The notes below the pieces were generated by a model. The model was not told where the DNA came from. It did not search any database and saw only the letters and a list, made by a program, of their open reading frames with translations. A DNA stretch of 64,000 nucleotides, from NCBI GenBank assembly GCA_035578155.1, contig JAPWDM010000017.1, positions 4,166,482-4,230,481 on the forward strand. The letters are read 5' to 3'. Both the position numbers and the translations under genes were made by a program. This DNA is from Brachynemurus nebulosus (taxonomy: Eukaryota > Arthropoda > Insecta > Neuroptera > Myrmeleontidae). This document shows, in pieces, positions 12,529-23,905 of this stretch (the stretch's first letter is position 1; each line of letters starts with the position of its first letter).

Positions 12529-13115
12529 TGACACCAAAATGCACCAAAGGTGCACCAAATGACACCAAACTGCATCAAAGGTGCACCAAATGACACCAAA
12601 CTGCACCAAAGGTGCACCAAATGACACCAAACTGCACCAAAGGTGCACCAAATGACACCAAACTGCACCAAAGGTGCACCAAATGACACCAAACTGCACC
12701 AAATGACACCAAAATGCACCAAAGGTGCACCAAATGACACCAAACTGCACCAAAGGTGCACCAAAATTCACCAATTTTGGTGTCATTTGGTGCACCTTTG
12801 GTGCAGTTTGGTGTCATTTGGTGCAACTTTGGTGCAGTTTGGTGTCATTTGGTGCACCTTTGGTGCAGTTTGGTGTCATTTGGTGCACCTTTGGTGCAGT
12901 TTGGTGTCATTTGGTGCACCTTTGGTGCATTTTGGTGTCATTTGGTGCAGTTTGGTGTCATTTGGTGCACCTTTGGTGCAGTTTGGTGTCATTTGGTGCA
13001 CCTTTGGTGCAGTTTGGTGTCATTTGGTGCACCTTTGGTGCAGTTTGGTGTCATTTGGTGCACCTTTGATGCAGTTTGGTGTCATTTGGTGCACCTTTGG
13101 TGCATTTTGGTGTCA
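12529..13115. repeat. Central iteron array of the palindrome
   Basis: Units of 31 bp (10+10+11 from TGACACCAAA, CTGCACCAAA and GGTGCACCAAA) run toward the centre on each side. The innermost hairpin pairs CACCAAAATT (12759-12768) with its complement (12773-12782) around a 4-bp spacer CACC. The left array spans about 240 bp and the right about 343 bp, so the array's fold centre (near 12770) is offset from the centre of the outer arms (near 12822). The word GCACC/GGTGC occurs dozens of times, like binding sites of one protein. Open frames here are repeat translations. Confidence 0.9.
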
Positions 13116-13146
13116 TTACTTTACGTCAATTCTGCTCTGGTTGTAC

Positions 13147-13181
13147 TATATAAGATCATGTCGATATAAAAACTAATCAGT
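13147..13181 (+). promoter_or_regulatory. Core promoter of the zinc-finger gene, right arm
   Basis: TATATAAG at 13147-13154 and TCAGT at 13177-13181, with predicted start A13179, 39 nt before the ATG. The two copies of this promoter face away from each other across the iteron array. Confidence 0.7.
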
Positions 13182-13217
13182 GTTATGTTATAAATCGAAC
13201 TCTTCACATCTATCAAA

Positions 13218-14351
13218 ATGTTTAACTGTATACGTTGTGACAAGACATTTTCGCGGAGAAGTTCTCTTTTACGTCATATGAAAAGAAGAGTGCATACTCA
13301 GGAACATGAAACAAACAATAATGACCAGATCGCAAATAATCAGTTTGAATATACCACGGTAAATAATGGGACACAAGTGAACAGCGCGGAGAACAGGAGA
13401 CAAAGTGAATCGTCAAAATCTAATGATGAAAATGATGATAATGAAACCGAATATAGTTTTGAAGCAAGAAATGAAGAAAAGGAAGATAAAGCACCAGTAT
13501 TTCAAAATCAACACGAAAATGATACAGATCTATCTAAAAGAAACTTGAATACTTTTGATGAAAGTATGATGGCTGCAGCAGAAGCAATCAGAAGTAAATT
13601 CCACGCTTTAAAAAACTCGCATAATATTCTACAATCGGTAAATGTCGAAGATAATCGATCTGATGAACAAAAGCATTTACCATCGCCTGATAACTACAAA
13701 GAAACAAGTTTTACTCCAAAGATAGCTGGTCTCTTACAAACTGCTCTAGACATATTAATGGTCAAAGAGCTTCAGAACGCATGCGCAAAGGATGAAGAAC
13801 AAGAAGATAAAAATTCGGAAGAAAAGGACCAACCTTCAACATCTAATTCAATAAATGGAGAAGCTAAACGTTTCAAATATGATGATGAAAATACTAACCT
13901 TCATAATGGCCATTCGAAACCTGTTGATGGAGAAGAATATTTTGATGACCCGAACCATTTAGTTGATGAACTAAGAAGTTTAGCGACTCAGACGCAAATT
14001 GGAGAAGAAATGGTTAATACTGTGTGCAATTTAATGGAAAGGAGTCATATTATAAATCCCAGCTTCGCGGATTATATCGAAAACGAGAAAAAACGAAGCC
14101 ATTTTAATAATTTAAAGGAAAGTGACATTGGAAAGCGGATTATCTCAATAACCAGGGAATTGGAAAAGCATGATATTATTGAACCAGTGTTAAAATATGT
14201 ATTCAATGATGATGAAAAAACATCTACTAGCGATCGCGAAGATACTGCGAGCGAAGGAGAAGCTGATGATGACGAGAATACAGTCGCCAACGATGGTGAT
14301 GAAAAAATTTCGGGTGAAGGGTTATACTTAAGGCCCTATAGGAGATATTAA
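13218..14351 (+). CDS. C2H2 zinc-finger acidic protein (377 aa), right copy
   Basis: Same 377-aa protein as 11293-12426, transcribed in the opposite direction, with every residue identical. The finger is C4/C7/H20/H26, followed by an Asn/Glu-rich linker, helical middle and C-terminal blocks and the tail YLRPYRRY. Both copies are free of stops and frameshifts, which argues for recent origin, selection or gene conversion. Because the genes diverge from the shared iteron array, a protein binding the GCACC words could control both at once; autoregulation by this zinc-finger protein is a speculation consistent with the layout. Any transcript crossing the centre would contain both strands of the gene and fold into long double-stranded RNA. 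No family name is assigned. Confidence 0.8.
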   Translation: MFNCIRCDKTFSRRSSLLRHMKRRVHTQEHETNNNDQIANNQFEYTTVNNGTQVNSAENRRQSESSKSNDENDDNETEYSFEARNEEKEDKAPVFQNQHENDTDLSKRNLNTFDESMMAAAEAIRSKFHALKNSHNILQSVNVEDNRSDEQKHLPSPDNYKETSFTPKIAGLLQTALDILMVKELQNACAKDEEQEDKNSEEKDQPSTSNSINGEAKRFKYDDENTNLHNGHSKPVDGEEYFDDPNHLVDELRSLATQTQIGEEMVNTVCNLMERSHIINPSFADYIENEKKRSHFNNLKESDIGKRIISITRELEKHDIIEPVLKYVFNDDEKTSTSDREDTASEGEADDDENTVANDGDEKISGEGLYLRPYRRY

Positions 14352-16507
14352 AATAAGCTATCAGCATTTAATAAGTTGTTAAAAAAATCTTTGTAACTTT
14401 TCCAATAGCTATATGTTAATTATTTTAAAATTATGTGAGTGTTGTTATTTCTTACATACCATAGTCCTTAAGCAAATTTAGTAATTCGTTAAAAAAAAAA
14501 AAGATCACCGAAATGATTGTTCTTACAACGAACTATGTAATGTGTATTTTCTAAGTTATTAAAATAGGTAATGTTTTTGCTTGCTCCTGAATATAGGCAA
14601 TTAAATCGCATTGTCCTATTAACATTCTGGTGCGATAGAACATATGTGTAAACTATGTAATTCTTGCTAATAAGTATTTACCCATGTTATTAATGATTTG
14701 CTAATTTGAAGTATCGTTTGCACAGTAATGATCTAAAACTGCTGTGCAGGAAAGGGTTAATTAATTGAATGCAGCTTAACTCCGGAAAAAAAATAAAATT
14801 TCGTAATCCAAAATTAAAGTTTTCATCCGCTCTTTAAAAATTATGAGAGTTATTTACTGTCCACCCTATATATACGCATTTATTCTTATGATATAAAACT
14901 ACATTTTCAATTCGTTTGCTTAGAAATATTTGTCTGTGACTGATAATTTTTAGGTGTTTTTACAAAATTAAACTGCAAAAAATAGTTTAAATGTATTTCA
15001 CTGTCTATAAAATCATAAATTTTTTTTCTCTATCATCAATAAATTAACAAACAAAAAATACTTATTCAATACCTACCTAGCTTGCTATAACTATTGTTTA
15101 TGGTAGAAAATATTGGGGGAATATATAAACATAATAAGTTTCAGCGAAGTAAGAACATACAAATTTAACATGGGAAAAAATTGTTGAGATCAGAGCATGC
15201 TTGTCTTTTATGGGTATCGTTTTATATAGGTATCGATAGTTACTAAAATTTTCTTTAATTGCAAAAAGGTAAATTTGAAAACAAAACAATAGGTACCTAA
15301 TTTTCTACTAAGCAGTACTATTTGTTAATAAATATTTCAACATTAGATTAATATTTATTTATAGTTATCTTAATAAATTTACTGCTATTGTCTTTTATTG
15401 ACTTCTGAATATTATTTTGACGTGATATTATTTAAAATTTTGCTAAATTTTTTAATAAATAAAACACATTTTTATAAATTATAATAATATACAATATATT
15501 GGAGTATGATAATATGAGAAAAAAAAAACGCTTATTTAGCATTGATAAAATAATTTCGTATTTAAGATGAATTGCTCTTACTACCGTCTTTCACAAAACT
15601 AGGGGTCACTTAATACCTATAGATATATTTAACTAATTTTTTAACAATAGCAAGTAATAAATTTTTGGATAAAAAATAGCTATAAATTTTTTAGATAAGT
15701 TATAAAATATTAAAAGAAAAATTTTCTTAAAATATATGGAACATTGTGCTATTAATTTAAGACTAAAAAAATATTATGAGGAGAAATTAATGTTTCAAAA
15801 CTGTTTTAAATTCTTGATATTACATATTCAGTTTTAAAAATATTAAGAAATATGATTTTTTACAATATATTGATATTGTAAAATATATGTTTTTAACGGT
15901 GTAGAAACCCATACTTTTAACAGAGTACTGTATATATGCGAAATATTATATTACTATATATATATTTTAAAAAATTCAGGAAAATAAATTTGGCTTTTAA
16001 ACACGATTCATATAGATATAGCGAATACCTGTATTACAATGTAATATTCATATATACATATGTATGAACGTATTGGACTTTTATAACATTATGTATCCAC
16101 ATTCCAAGATTTATATTTTAGCAAATCAGCATTTCTTATATGTATGTGCAAGGCTAATATTTGATAGACAATTTTATAAAGAATAATTTTTATTAAACTT
16201 GAAAAATAATTTTTATTAAGCATGTGAAAAATTAAATTTTTCGTTTTCAGGGGATATTAAATCTTTTTTTTGTTTTATAATTATTCACCATAAAACCTAA
16301 TAATACGATGCATATCAAATATTACTCATATGTATTATTGATTTATACTTAGTTCAAAAATTGTGATTTAGAGACGAGACCTGAATTGAAAAATCGATTT
16401 TTTAAATTTTTTATTAAACACCAAATAATGTTTATTTATTAATCTGGCATAATCAAAACTAGAATATAAATCAATGTCTAGCGATGGGTATTGAAAAAAA
16501 ATCGAAA
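14352..16507. other. Non-coding AT-rich spacer of the right arm
   Basis: Mirror of 9137-11292, again without a gene-like frame. Confidence 0.5.
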
Positions 16508-16660
16508 TTTTTTTTTGTTTTTTTGTTTTGTTTTTTTTTGTTTTTTTGTTTTTTTTATAATTTTTTTATTAAATATATATAAAAATTGATACAATATTGA
16601 AATTTTTAAAATACATAGTACAATTAAATAATACATTTTGAAGAGAATAAATTACAAAAT

Positions 16661-17050
16661 TCACCATTCAGCATCCTCCACGATTTCAAGAAGATCCAAC
16701 GTTTTAAATTGCAATTTATGAGTTAGTCCAATGGGTCCATTATTCATAATACCAAGTTTTGGATTGCTTTGCAACCATGCCAGCATCTGCTCGCTCAAAT
16801 TGTCAAATCTCGCTGGTAACGAAATGTATCCAATTTCCAATTCCAATATTGTTTTCATTTTCGATGAATCGAATTTCGATGGTAGTTGACTGGCTCCCAT
16901 TATTTTATATACTTTTCCAATTTCCATATCAGAAAGTTTAATCCATCGTTTAACAGCGCCAAGATGATTCAATTCATCCACAAAATTTCCAGCCATTTTT
17001 TGAATTAAGTCTCTGTTTCCAGATGAAGCACCAGCAGTAATGGATTCCAT
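16661..17050 (-). CDS. Hypothetical 129-aa protein of the palindromic element, right copy
   Basis: Mirror copy of 8592-8981 with the same protein; the only coding difference I found is a silent AAG/AAA change in a lysine codon (position 8789 in the left arm). The start is the ATG complement at 17048-17050, in optimal context; upstream TTG codons extend the open frame but are unlikely starts in a eukaryote. Both copies are transcribed inward from near the termini and end tail to tail with the outward-facing zinc-finger genes. The conserved KLSDMEIGKVYKI ... LPARF core suggests a compact beta-rich nucleic-acid-binding fold; this is inference from the strand pattern and not from a recognised family. 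Confidence 0.75.
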   Translation of the reverse strand: MESITAGASSGNRDLIQKMAGNFVDELNHLGAVKRWIKLSDMEIGKVYKIMGASQLPSKFDSSKMKTILELEIGYISLPARFDNLSEQMLAWLQSNPKLGIMNNGPIGLTHKLQFKTLDLLEIVEDAEW

Positions 17051-17144
17051 TGTTGGCAACAATTAACTCTTAACACACAACAATTGAAAATTCACAACAA
17101 TAAGGTTTAATGTTTTTTTCACTAAAGTTTCGAACAAAATTGTA

Positions 17145-17175
17145 ACTGATGAAATTCTGTCGCGTCCTTTTTATA
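17145..17175 (-). promoter_or_regulatory. Core promoter of the 129-aa gene, right arm
   Basis: Complement of TATAAAAAGG at 17166-17175 and TCAGT initiator with A at 17147, with the three TGACGTCA sites further out (17194-17201, 17300-17307, 17426-17433). Confidence 0.75.
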
Positions 17176-17582
17176 GCAGAAAAAATAGTATGGTGACGTC
17201 AGCTGTCACACTTTATGTAGCCATACAGGTTAAAACCTGCTGCTTCATTTTCGCATATTAGACAGAAATCTTCGCTATTTGATATCAGTTTACCTTTAGT
17301 GACGTCAGCTGGCAATTTATACAAGTTTAAACCTGTTTTCAGATAAAAATATACAATCATATGATAAAATTCATTTTTGCATATTAGAGAGAAATCTTCG
17401 CTATTTGATATCAGTTTACCTTTAGTGACGTCAGCTGACAGTTTAAGCCTGTTTTCAGATAAAAATATTATAAAATTATGAAAGCAAGGTCATCTTTTAA
17501 TGGTAAGTTTAACTATCAAAAAGGTTTTCGATGCAATCTATTGACAATTTTTCAAACTTACACACAGGAATCCAGACTAGCA

Positions 17583-17807
17583 ACGCCATCTAGTAGCGAA
17601 TTCACAGGCTCGAAGGTGGCTGCGCCATCTAGTAGCGAATTCACAGGCTCGAAGGTGGCTGCGCCATCTGTTAGGGAATTTTTCAGTTCTTAGGTTAGAA
17701 AAAATTTTGTTAGGTTAAGCTAAGTTCGCTTAGGTTTCGTTAGGTCAAGTTCCATTGGGTTCTGTTAGGTTAGAAAAAATTTCACTAGATATCGTTAGGT
17801 TGGAGAC
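17583..17807. repeat. 39-bp repeats and TTAGG-rich segment, right arm
   Basis: Mirror of 7835-8059: 39-bp units at 17583-17669, then TTAGGTTAG-like words up to 17807. Confidence 0.7.
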
Positions 17808-17932
17808 CAAATTTTGCTCCACCCACCGCCGGAGGCTTCTAGAACCGCCTCGGTAGTTTTGCCTCCTGCCGAGGTCACTCAAAAAGTCGGCAGGAGGGAA
17901 GGAGGGCTTCGTAGCCCCATATTCCTACTACT

Positions 17933-17938
17933 GCCAAC
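17933..17938. repeat. 6-bp target site duplication, right copy
   Basis: GCCAAC, same orientation as 7703-7708, immediately after the last base of the element. Confidence 0.85.
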
Positions 17939-17959
17939 AAATGCCCCTTTGGAAGTCTT

Positions 17960-19562
<1,603 letters not shown>

Positions 19563-19568
<6 letters not shown>

Positions 19569-20144
19569 CTTGTGTCACAGTTTCATTACCATACTCCTCC
19601 GAAACGGCTCGACCGATTTTAATGAAATTTTATATATATATTCAGTAGGTCTGAGAATAGGTTGGTCCACCCCAAATTTTATTTTTATATTTTTTAGACA
19701 AATTTTTTTTTTAAATTTCTTTATGATGTGGCATAAAAAATTCATACAGCCCTAATTTTTCATCCTTCTACTAACAACCCCTATTTTCGTATAGCGAGCG
19801 GAGCGAAGCATTACATGGAATTAACCTTTTATAGAATTTTGCACTGTTTAGCGAGCGAAGCGAAGCACTTTTTTCTTAATGATTTAAAATTTTCTAAACT
19901 ATTTCCTGCTTTATTAGTAAATCGTATGGCGGAGCGAAGCATTACATAGAATTAACCTTTTATAGAATTTTGAACTCTTTAACGAGCGAAGCGAAGCACT
20001 TTATTCTCGCGTCTATTCTCAATCCCATATGATTTACAATTGACTAAACTATTTTCAGCTTTATTAGTAAATACTGAATTCATTCTAACAAAATCATAAG
20101 AAAAAATTAATTCAATCAATTATAACTACCCGCCGGGTCAGTTA

Positions 20145-20146
<2 letters not shown>
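19563..20146. mobile_element. Helitron-like non-autonomous element
   Basis: Starts with TTCTTGTGTCACAG and ACGGCTCGACCGATTTTAAT, and ends with a GC-rich hairpin ACCCGCCGGGT (20128-20138) followed by CAGTTAGT. A hairpin just before a CTAG-like end is the usual Helitron 3' architecture. Two units of about 125 bp built on GCGAGCGGAGCGAAGCA lie at about 19793-20040. Both flanks are TA tracts. No coding capacity. Confidence 0.5.
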
Positions 20147-20206
<60 letters not shown>

Positions 20207-20332
20207 TTTAGTGAATATTATTTTCGTATTCTAGGGACCTCAAAACATATTTCTGTTATAGTCTCGGCTTCAGGTTCCACTATGAGACTGGGCGTAATAG
20301 CTCAATTTCCAGTTTTAGAAATTCGCTAAAAA
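20147..20332 (-). mobile_element. HINE-like repeat, TA core plus 5' half
   Basis: TA tract, then AATTTTAGTGAATATTATTT and TCTAGGGACCTCAAAACATA, closing with GAAATTCGCTAAAAA. Confidence 0.75.
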
Positions 20333-20746
20333 CTAGGAAAGACAAACAAACCTACTAACTTGTCTTTTATACTATAAAGTAACTTTTGAAAAAATATTTT
20401 AATATATGTATATTTATTTCACGTTTTTAATCCTTAAAATATTATAGTATAAAATATAAGAGAAAGAGGGTACACTGGGTAGATACACCTACCATAGTAC
20501 TACGCAAATATTATATAATTTGGATTTTACCGTATTGACCAAAATCATGAAGTAATTGAGGTTCAATAAGACCTAATTTATGTAATAATGCTAGGTCGTA
20601 TAAAATATAACATTTATTTAAGGAGATTCTTATATTATTATTTTATATACAAGTATGACAAGGAATATATGGAAGCTCGACAATGTTCATGAGTAACGAA
20701 AACACTAGACTTTTTTTAATACCTACTTTATATATCAAATATAACG
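20333..20746. other. AT-rich DNA, no feature seen
   Basis: No frame or repeat recognised. Confidence 0.5.
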
Positions 20747-20887
20747 TAAAAGCCCCTGTACCCGAACGCGTTCAATACTCGAACAGTTTTAATATTTATG
20801 GTTTTTTTTTTCAGAAATAAATTCATTCATCATATAAAATATTAAAACTGTTCGAGTATTGAAGGCGTTCGAGTATAGGGGCTTTTG
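20747..20887. repeat. 141-bp foldback
   Basis: Inverted arms of about 50 bp: AAAGCCCCTGTACCCGAACG near 20749 pairs with the complement ending at 20887, and GAACAGTTTTAATAT repeats in the inner part. A fragment of the same end (GTTCCGGTATAGGGGATTTT) occurs near 26300. Confidence 0.75.
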
Positions 20888-21560
20888 CCCAAATTATTTT
20901 TAACCGAGACGGCGTTTGACACTTCGATCCTATATGGTCTTAAGCAGATTCACGATATACTCGTATATTCTTTTTAAATATGGTGGAAAATACATGAAAA
21001 TATAGTAAATGATTTTGATCCAGATGCTAATCTTGCACTCGAAGAATGTAACAAAGTGTTGGAAGCTTAAAATAAATTATTCAAAAATCTGCAGCTATGA
21101 AGTTAAAAACGCAAAATTGCTGATCTTTTATCGAAAAATAAGGATTTGGCAACATTAGTTAAGATTTTTAAAATTATATCTCAGGGAAATTTTTAATTGT
21201 TTGTTTTAAATATACGACCTGATAACATCACGTAGACAAATTGGCCAAGTGCGCAGTGGACCGTGCAAAATTAGGGTTCTGTAGTCATTTCAAAGAAACT
21301 TCTGATTCCATAAGAAAAATGTGCTTGGAATTTGGAAATTTATTTTAATTTAAACTATTGTTTGACTAACACGGTAGAATAGAATTTGTCGCTGTTTCGT
21401 ATTTATCTTTTTCGTGAATTTTCAGGACTGTTTTAGAGAATTCAAGAACACATCAAAAACAGGATAAGTACCAAAAAAAAAAAAAAATTGAGTTACACCT
21501 AAAAAAGGAATTCGCCATCACCAACAATATTTTTTTCACTTAGCATAATTTTGAAGTCCA
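20888..21560. other. AT-rich DNA, no feature seen
   Basis: No convincing frame or repeat. Confidence 0.5.
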
Positions 21561-23577
21561 CACAGAAAAAAAAAGAGTGATTTTATTTACAAAACCGCTT
21601 TTAGTATTTAGTTTTGGTTGTTAAAGCTAAAATTTTAGTAATTGTTACGAAACTCGCTTTCGGTGATTGATATAAGTTTCATTAGTACTACAAAATGCCT
21701 TTTATTAATTTCGACTCTTAGTTTTAATGCGAAATTGTGTAAATATTACAAAAACATCTGTAATAACAAAAAAAAAAAAAATAGTAGTATATTTTTGAAG
21801 CATTAATTACAGTTCTATTAAATATTTTCAATAAATACAAGAAAAATATTTGTAATTATAACAACATTTTAAAAAACAAAATGCGCATGCTTAAAGTAGA
21901 AATCTCTTTTATAATTAAAACGAAAATTTTTGTAATAAATAAATGGCGCTTGCGCAGAGTTAAGAAGTTGATACGTTTATGTGGTATTTTTTAAACGTTC
22001 GTAATATATACACTTAAAGAAACCCTGATTATATTTACAAAGCTATTTCTGTTATTCAGTTTTTGTTGTTATAACTAAAATTTTAATATTGTTACAAAAC
22101 TTGTCTCTACTAATTGAAGTAATTTTTTATTAATACTATAATACACGATTTATTAATTCCTATTGTTATTTTTAAGACAAAATTTTGCAAATGTAACAAA
22201 AACATTTCTAATAACAAAAAATATTTGATAATATACTTGAATAACTTATTTAAAAATTTAAACGACAATAAAATTTAGTGATTGTCAAAAACAGAGTTTT
22301 GTATTTACAACAAAAAGTTTTGTAATAAATAACTGACGCAAGCGCAATATTAACGAATTCTATGATTCTTAGGCCGGGTTTAAACCAAATGGACAAAACA
22401 GAAACTCGTGTCGGTTTCAACAAAATTTCAATTGTTTACAAACAATTTAAAAACAAATTGTAAATTCGAGTCTCTGGCGACTGTTGAAGTTGTGTTTTTT
22501 TGAGTCCCATCGGAAAGCGGTAAACATCAAAGAGTTTTCTAATTGTTTCCAAACAATCGGTTTAGTGAAAATGAGTTTCTCTGTTCACATCTCAACACAG
22601 GTCATCATAACATAACATAATCAGTACCACCAGTACTATTTCATTATTAAGAATAAATAGATACATACGTATTTATAAAAAACATTCTGAATTATAGTAT
22701 ATACCTAATAGCCTAATATTAATAAATACTCCTGTATGACTATTTTGATATTTTTTAGAATATATCTATAAATTATTTTCTGCACATAGGTTTTTATATT
22801 TTTTTTTTTTTTTATAAAAAATATCTTTATTTTTCGGTAATTAAGTAAAAACCATCCACAAGCCAATATAAAAATCTCTTTTTTATTAGGCATTTTGTTG
22901 TTGAAATATGCTAAAATTAAATTTGACGTTAACAGAAACAAAAAACGTGTCGCTTTGGTTGAAATAGTGCTTTTAATTTGTTTGTATTTTATCTTAGTTT
23001 TTTTCAACTTACAAATGTTGCCAATTTTAGAAACTAAACACAAACTCAACTAGTCTGTTTGGTGGAAACCCGGCCTTAGAATGTTGTGTAGTATTCATAA
23101 TTTCATAGCGTCTATCGCGTTCATCTTCATAAATATTTATTATAACCTAACAAGAGTTTATGAAAAATATGCCTACAATATACACTCTCAATCTAAAATT
23201 ATTTGAATGTTAGAAATATGGCCAGAAAACTTCTTAAATGGTTTAGTATCAAAAATCTAATAGATACTGGCTAGTAAGTATCCTTATAAATTATTTTTTG
23301 CTAATTAATAAATAAATCATACCTATTACAATTTAACATACCATTTAGTAATTATAACAAAGTTTATTAAATGTTCAACAAAACATACATTGTGTTTTAT
23401 TCACAAAAATAAGTCTTTGTGATAATTACAAAAGTTATTAGGAATTAATAGAACACTTTAGTACTCAGATTTTTAATAAAAGTGGTTTTGTAATATTACT
23501 AAACGGTTCTATTGAAGTAAAAATTTTGTAATATTAATTCACTTTTTTGTAATATACAGTGAGTTTTTTTTTCTGTG
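21561..23577. mobile_element. 2-kb non-autonomous element with CACAGAAAAA ends
   Basis: Left end CACAGAAAAAAAAAGAGTG and right end read inward CACAGAAAAAAAAACTCACTG are inverted. Inside, two direct units of about 400 bp (21571-21985 and 22012-22360) each close with a GCGC block (GGCGCTTGCGCAG and GACGCAAGCGCAA). A smaller element is nested at 22372-23075. No coding frame belongs to it. Target duplication is unclear. Confidence 0.55.
22372..23075. mobile_element. Harbinger-like MITE
   Basis: Inverted ends GGCCGGGTTTAAACCAAATG and GGCCGGGTTTCCACCAAACA, directly flanked by TTA on both sides (22369-22371, 23076-23078). A 3-bp TTA/TAA duplication with GG-starting ends is the PIF/Harbinger pattern. 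The 114-codon minus frame at 22705-23049 is low-complexity and not supported. Confidence 0.75.
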
Positions 23578-23719
23578 CAGTCTGCAATTTAAAGCCGCTT
23601 ACTTACATTGTTGAAAATATTGCTATATTGTTTACCAATTTTAAGAAGGTTAATACTAAATTACAATTACTTACAAAATTAATTTAGCCTGCTTAATGAA
23701 TAATAAATTTCGCCATGTC

Positions 23720-23905
23720 TCATCGCATTTCATCGTAAACGAAACGCCGTGAGCAGCAGGGCTCCATTACGGAAGTCGAATTTTTCCTTTCATCTTCGGT
23801 ATTGAATGTCTACAAGCGAAATGTAATTGAAAGTCTACAAGCAATTTGTCATTTTGGTGGTTTCAAAACCATGATGAGTGTACGGCTGATCGGGCCGAAA
23901 TACTT
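23720..23905 (+). repeat. Dispersed repeat, first copy
   Basis: The block containing GCCGTGAGCAGCAGGGCTCC, TGAATGTCTACAAGCGAAAT and ATGATGAGTGTACGGCTGAT recurs as a reverse complement at 61080-61235. Function unknown. Confidence 0.7.

Larger units (their letters stand above)
7709..12768 (+). repeat. Left arm of the giant inverted repeat
   Basis: Mirror image of 12773-17932. Matching positions add up to 25641-25644 outside the central array. The arms diverge by only a few differences in about 4.8 kb, so duplication or gene conversion is recent. Confidence 0.9.
7709..17932. mobile_element. 10.2-kb palindromic element, candidate Maverick/Polinton derivative
   Basis: The two ends are AGTAGTAGGAATATGGGGC and its complement, and the inverted identity runs on essentially without break to the centre near 12770. 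Comparing the arms by eye I found one indel/substitution near 7951, one synonymous substitution at 8789, an A11 versus A9 homopolymer near 9100, and different copy numbers in the central array. Flanks beyond the ends are unrelated, and the exact GCCAAC duplication shows the palindrome inserted as a unit. Polintons have 6-bp target duplications and 5'-AG ends (established knowledge); assigning this element to that class is inference, since no polymerase B, integrase, packaging ATPase, protease or capsid gene is present. Each arm carries a promoter-proximal 129-aa gene facing inward and a zinc-finger gene facing outward. Confidence 0.85.
12773..17932 (-). repeat. Right arm of the giant inverted repeat
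   Basis: Reverse complement of 7709-12768 with about three extra repeat units in the central array and the small differences noted for the element. Confidence 0.9.

Noticed and set aside
12529..13115. CRISPR-like look of the regular array
   Set aside because: There are no unique spacers; units are contiguous, mirrored around a hairpin and in a eukaryotic context.
12468..13176. Long open frames (up to 177 codons) of Trp/Cys/Phe-rich protein in the palindrome centre
   Set aside because: They appear in several frames and both strands because the 31-bp units lack stops; the composition is pure repeat translation.
7709..17932. Palindrome as an assembly artefact
   Set aside because: Symmetry stops exactly at transposon-like ends with a 6-bp direct duplication, flanks differ, arms have private differences and array lengths differ. 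Read data are still needed to be certain.
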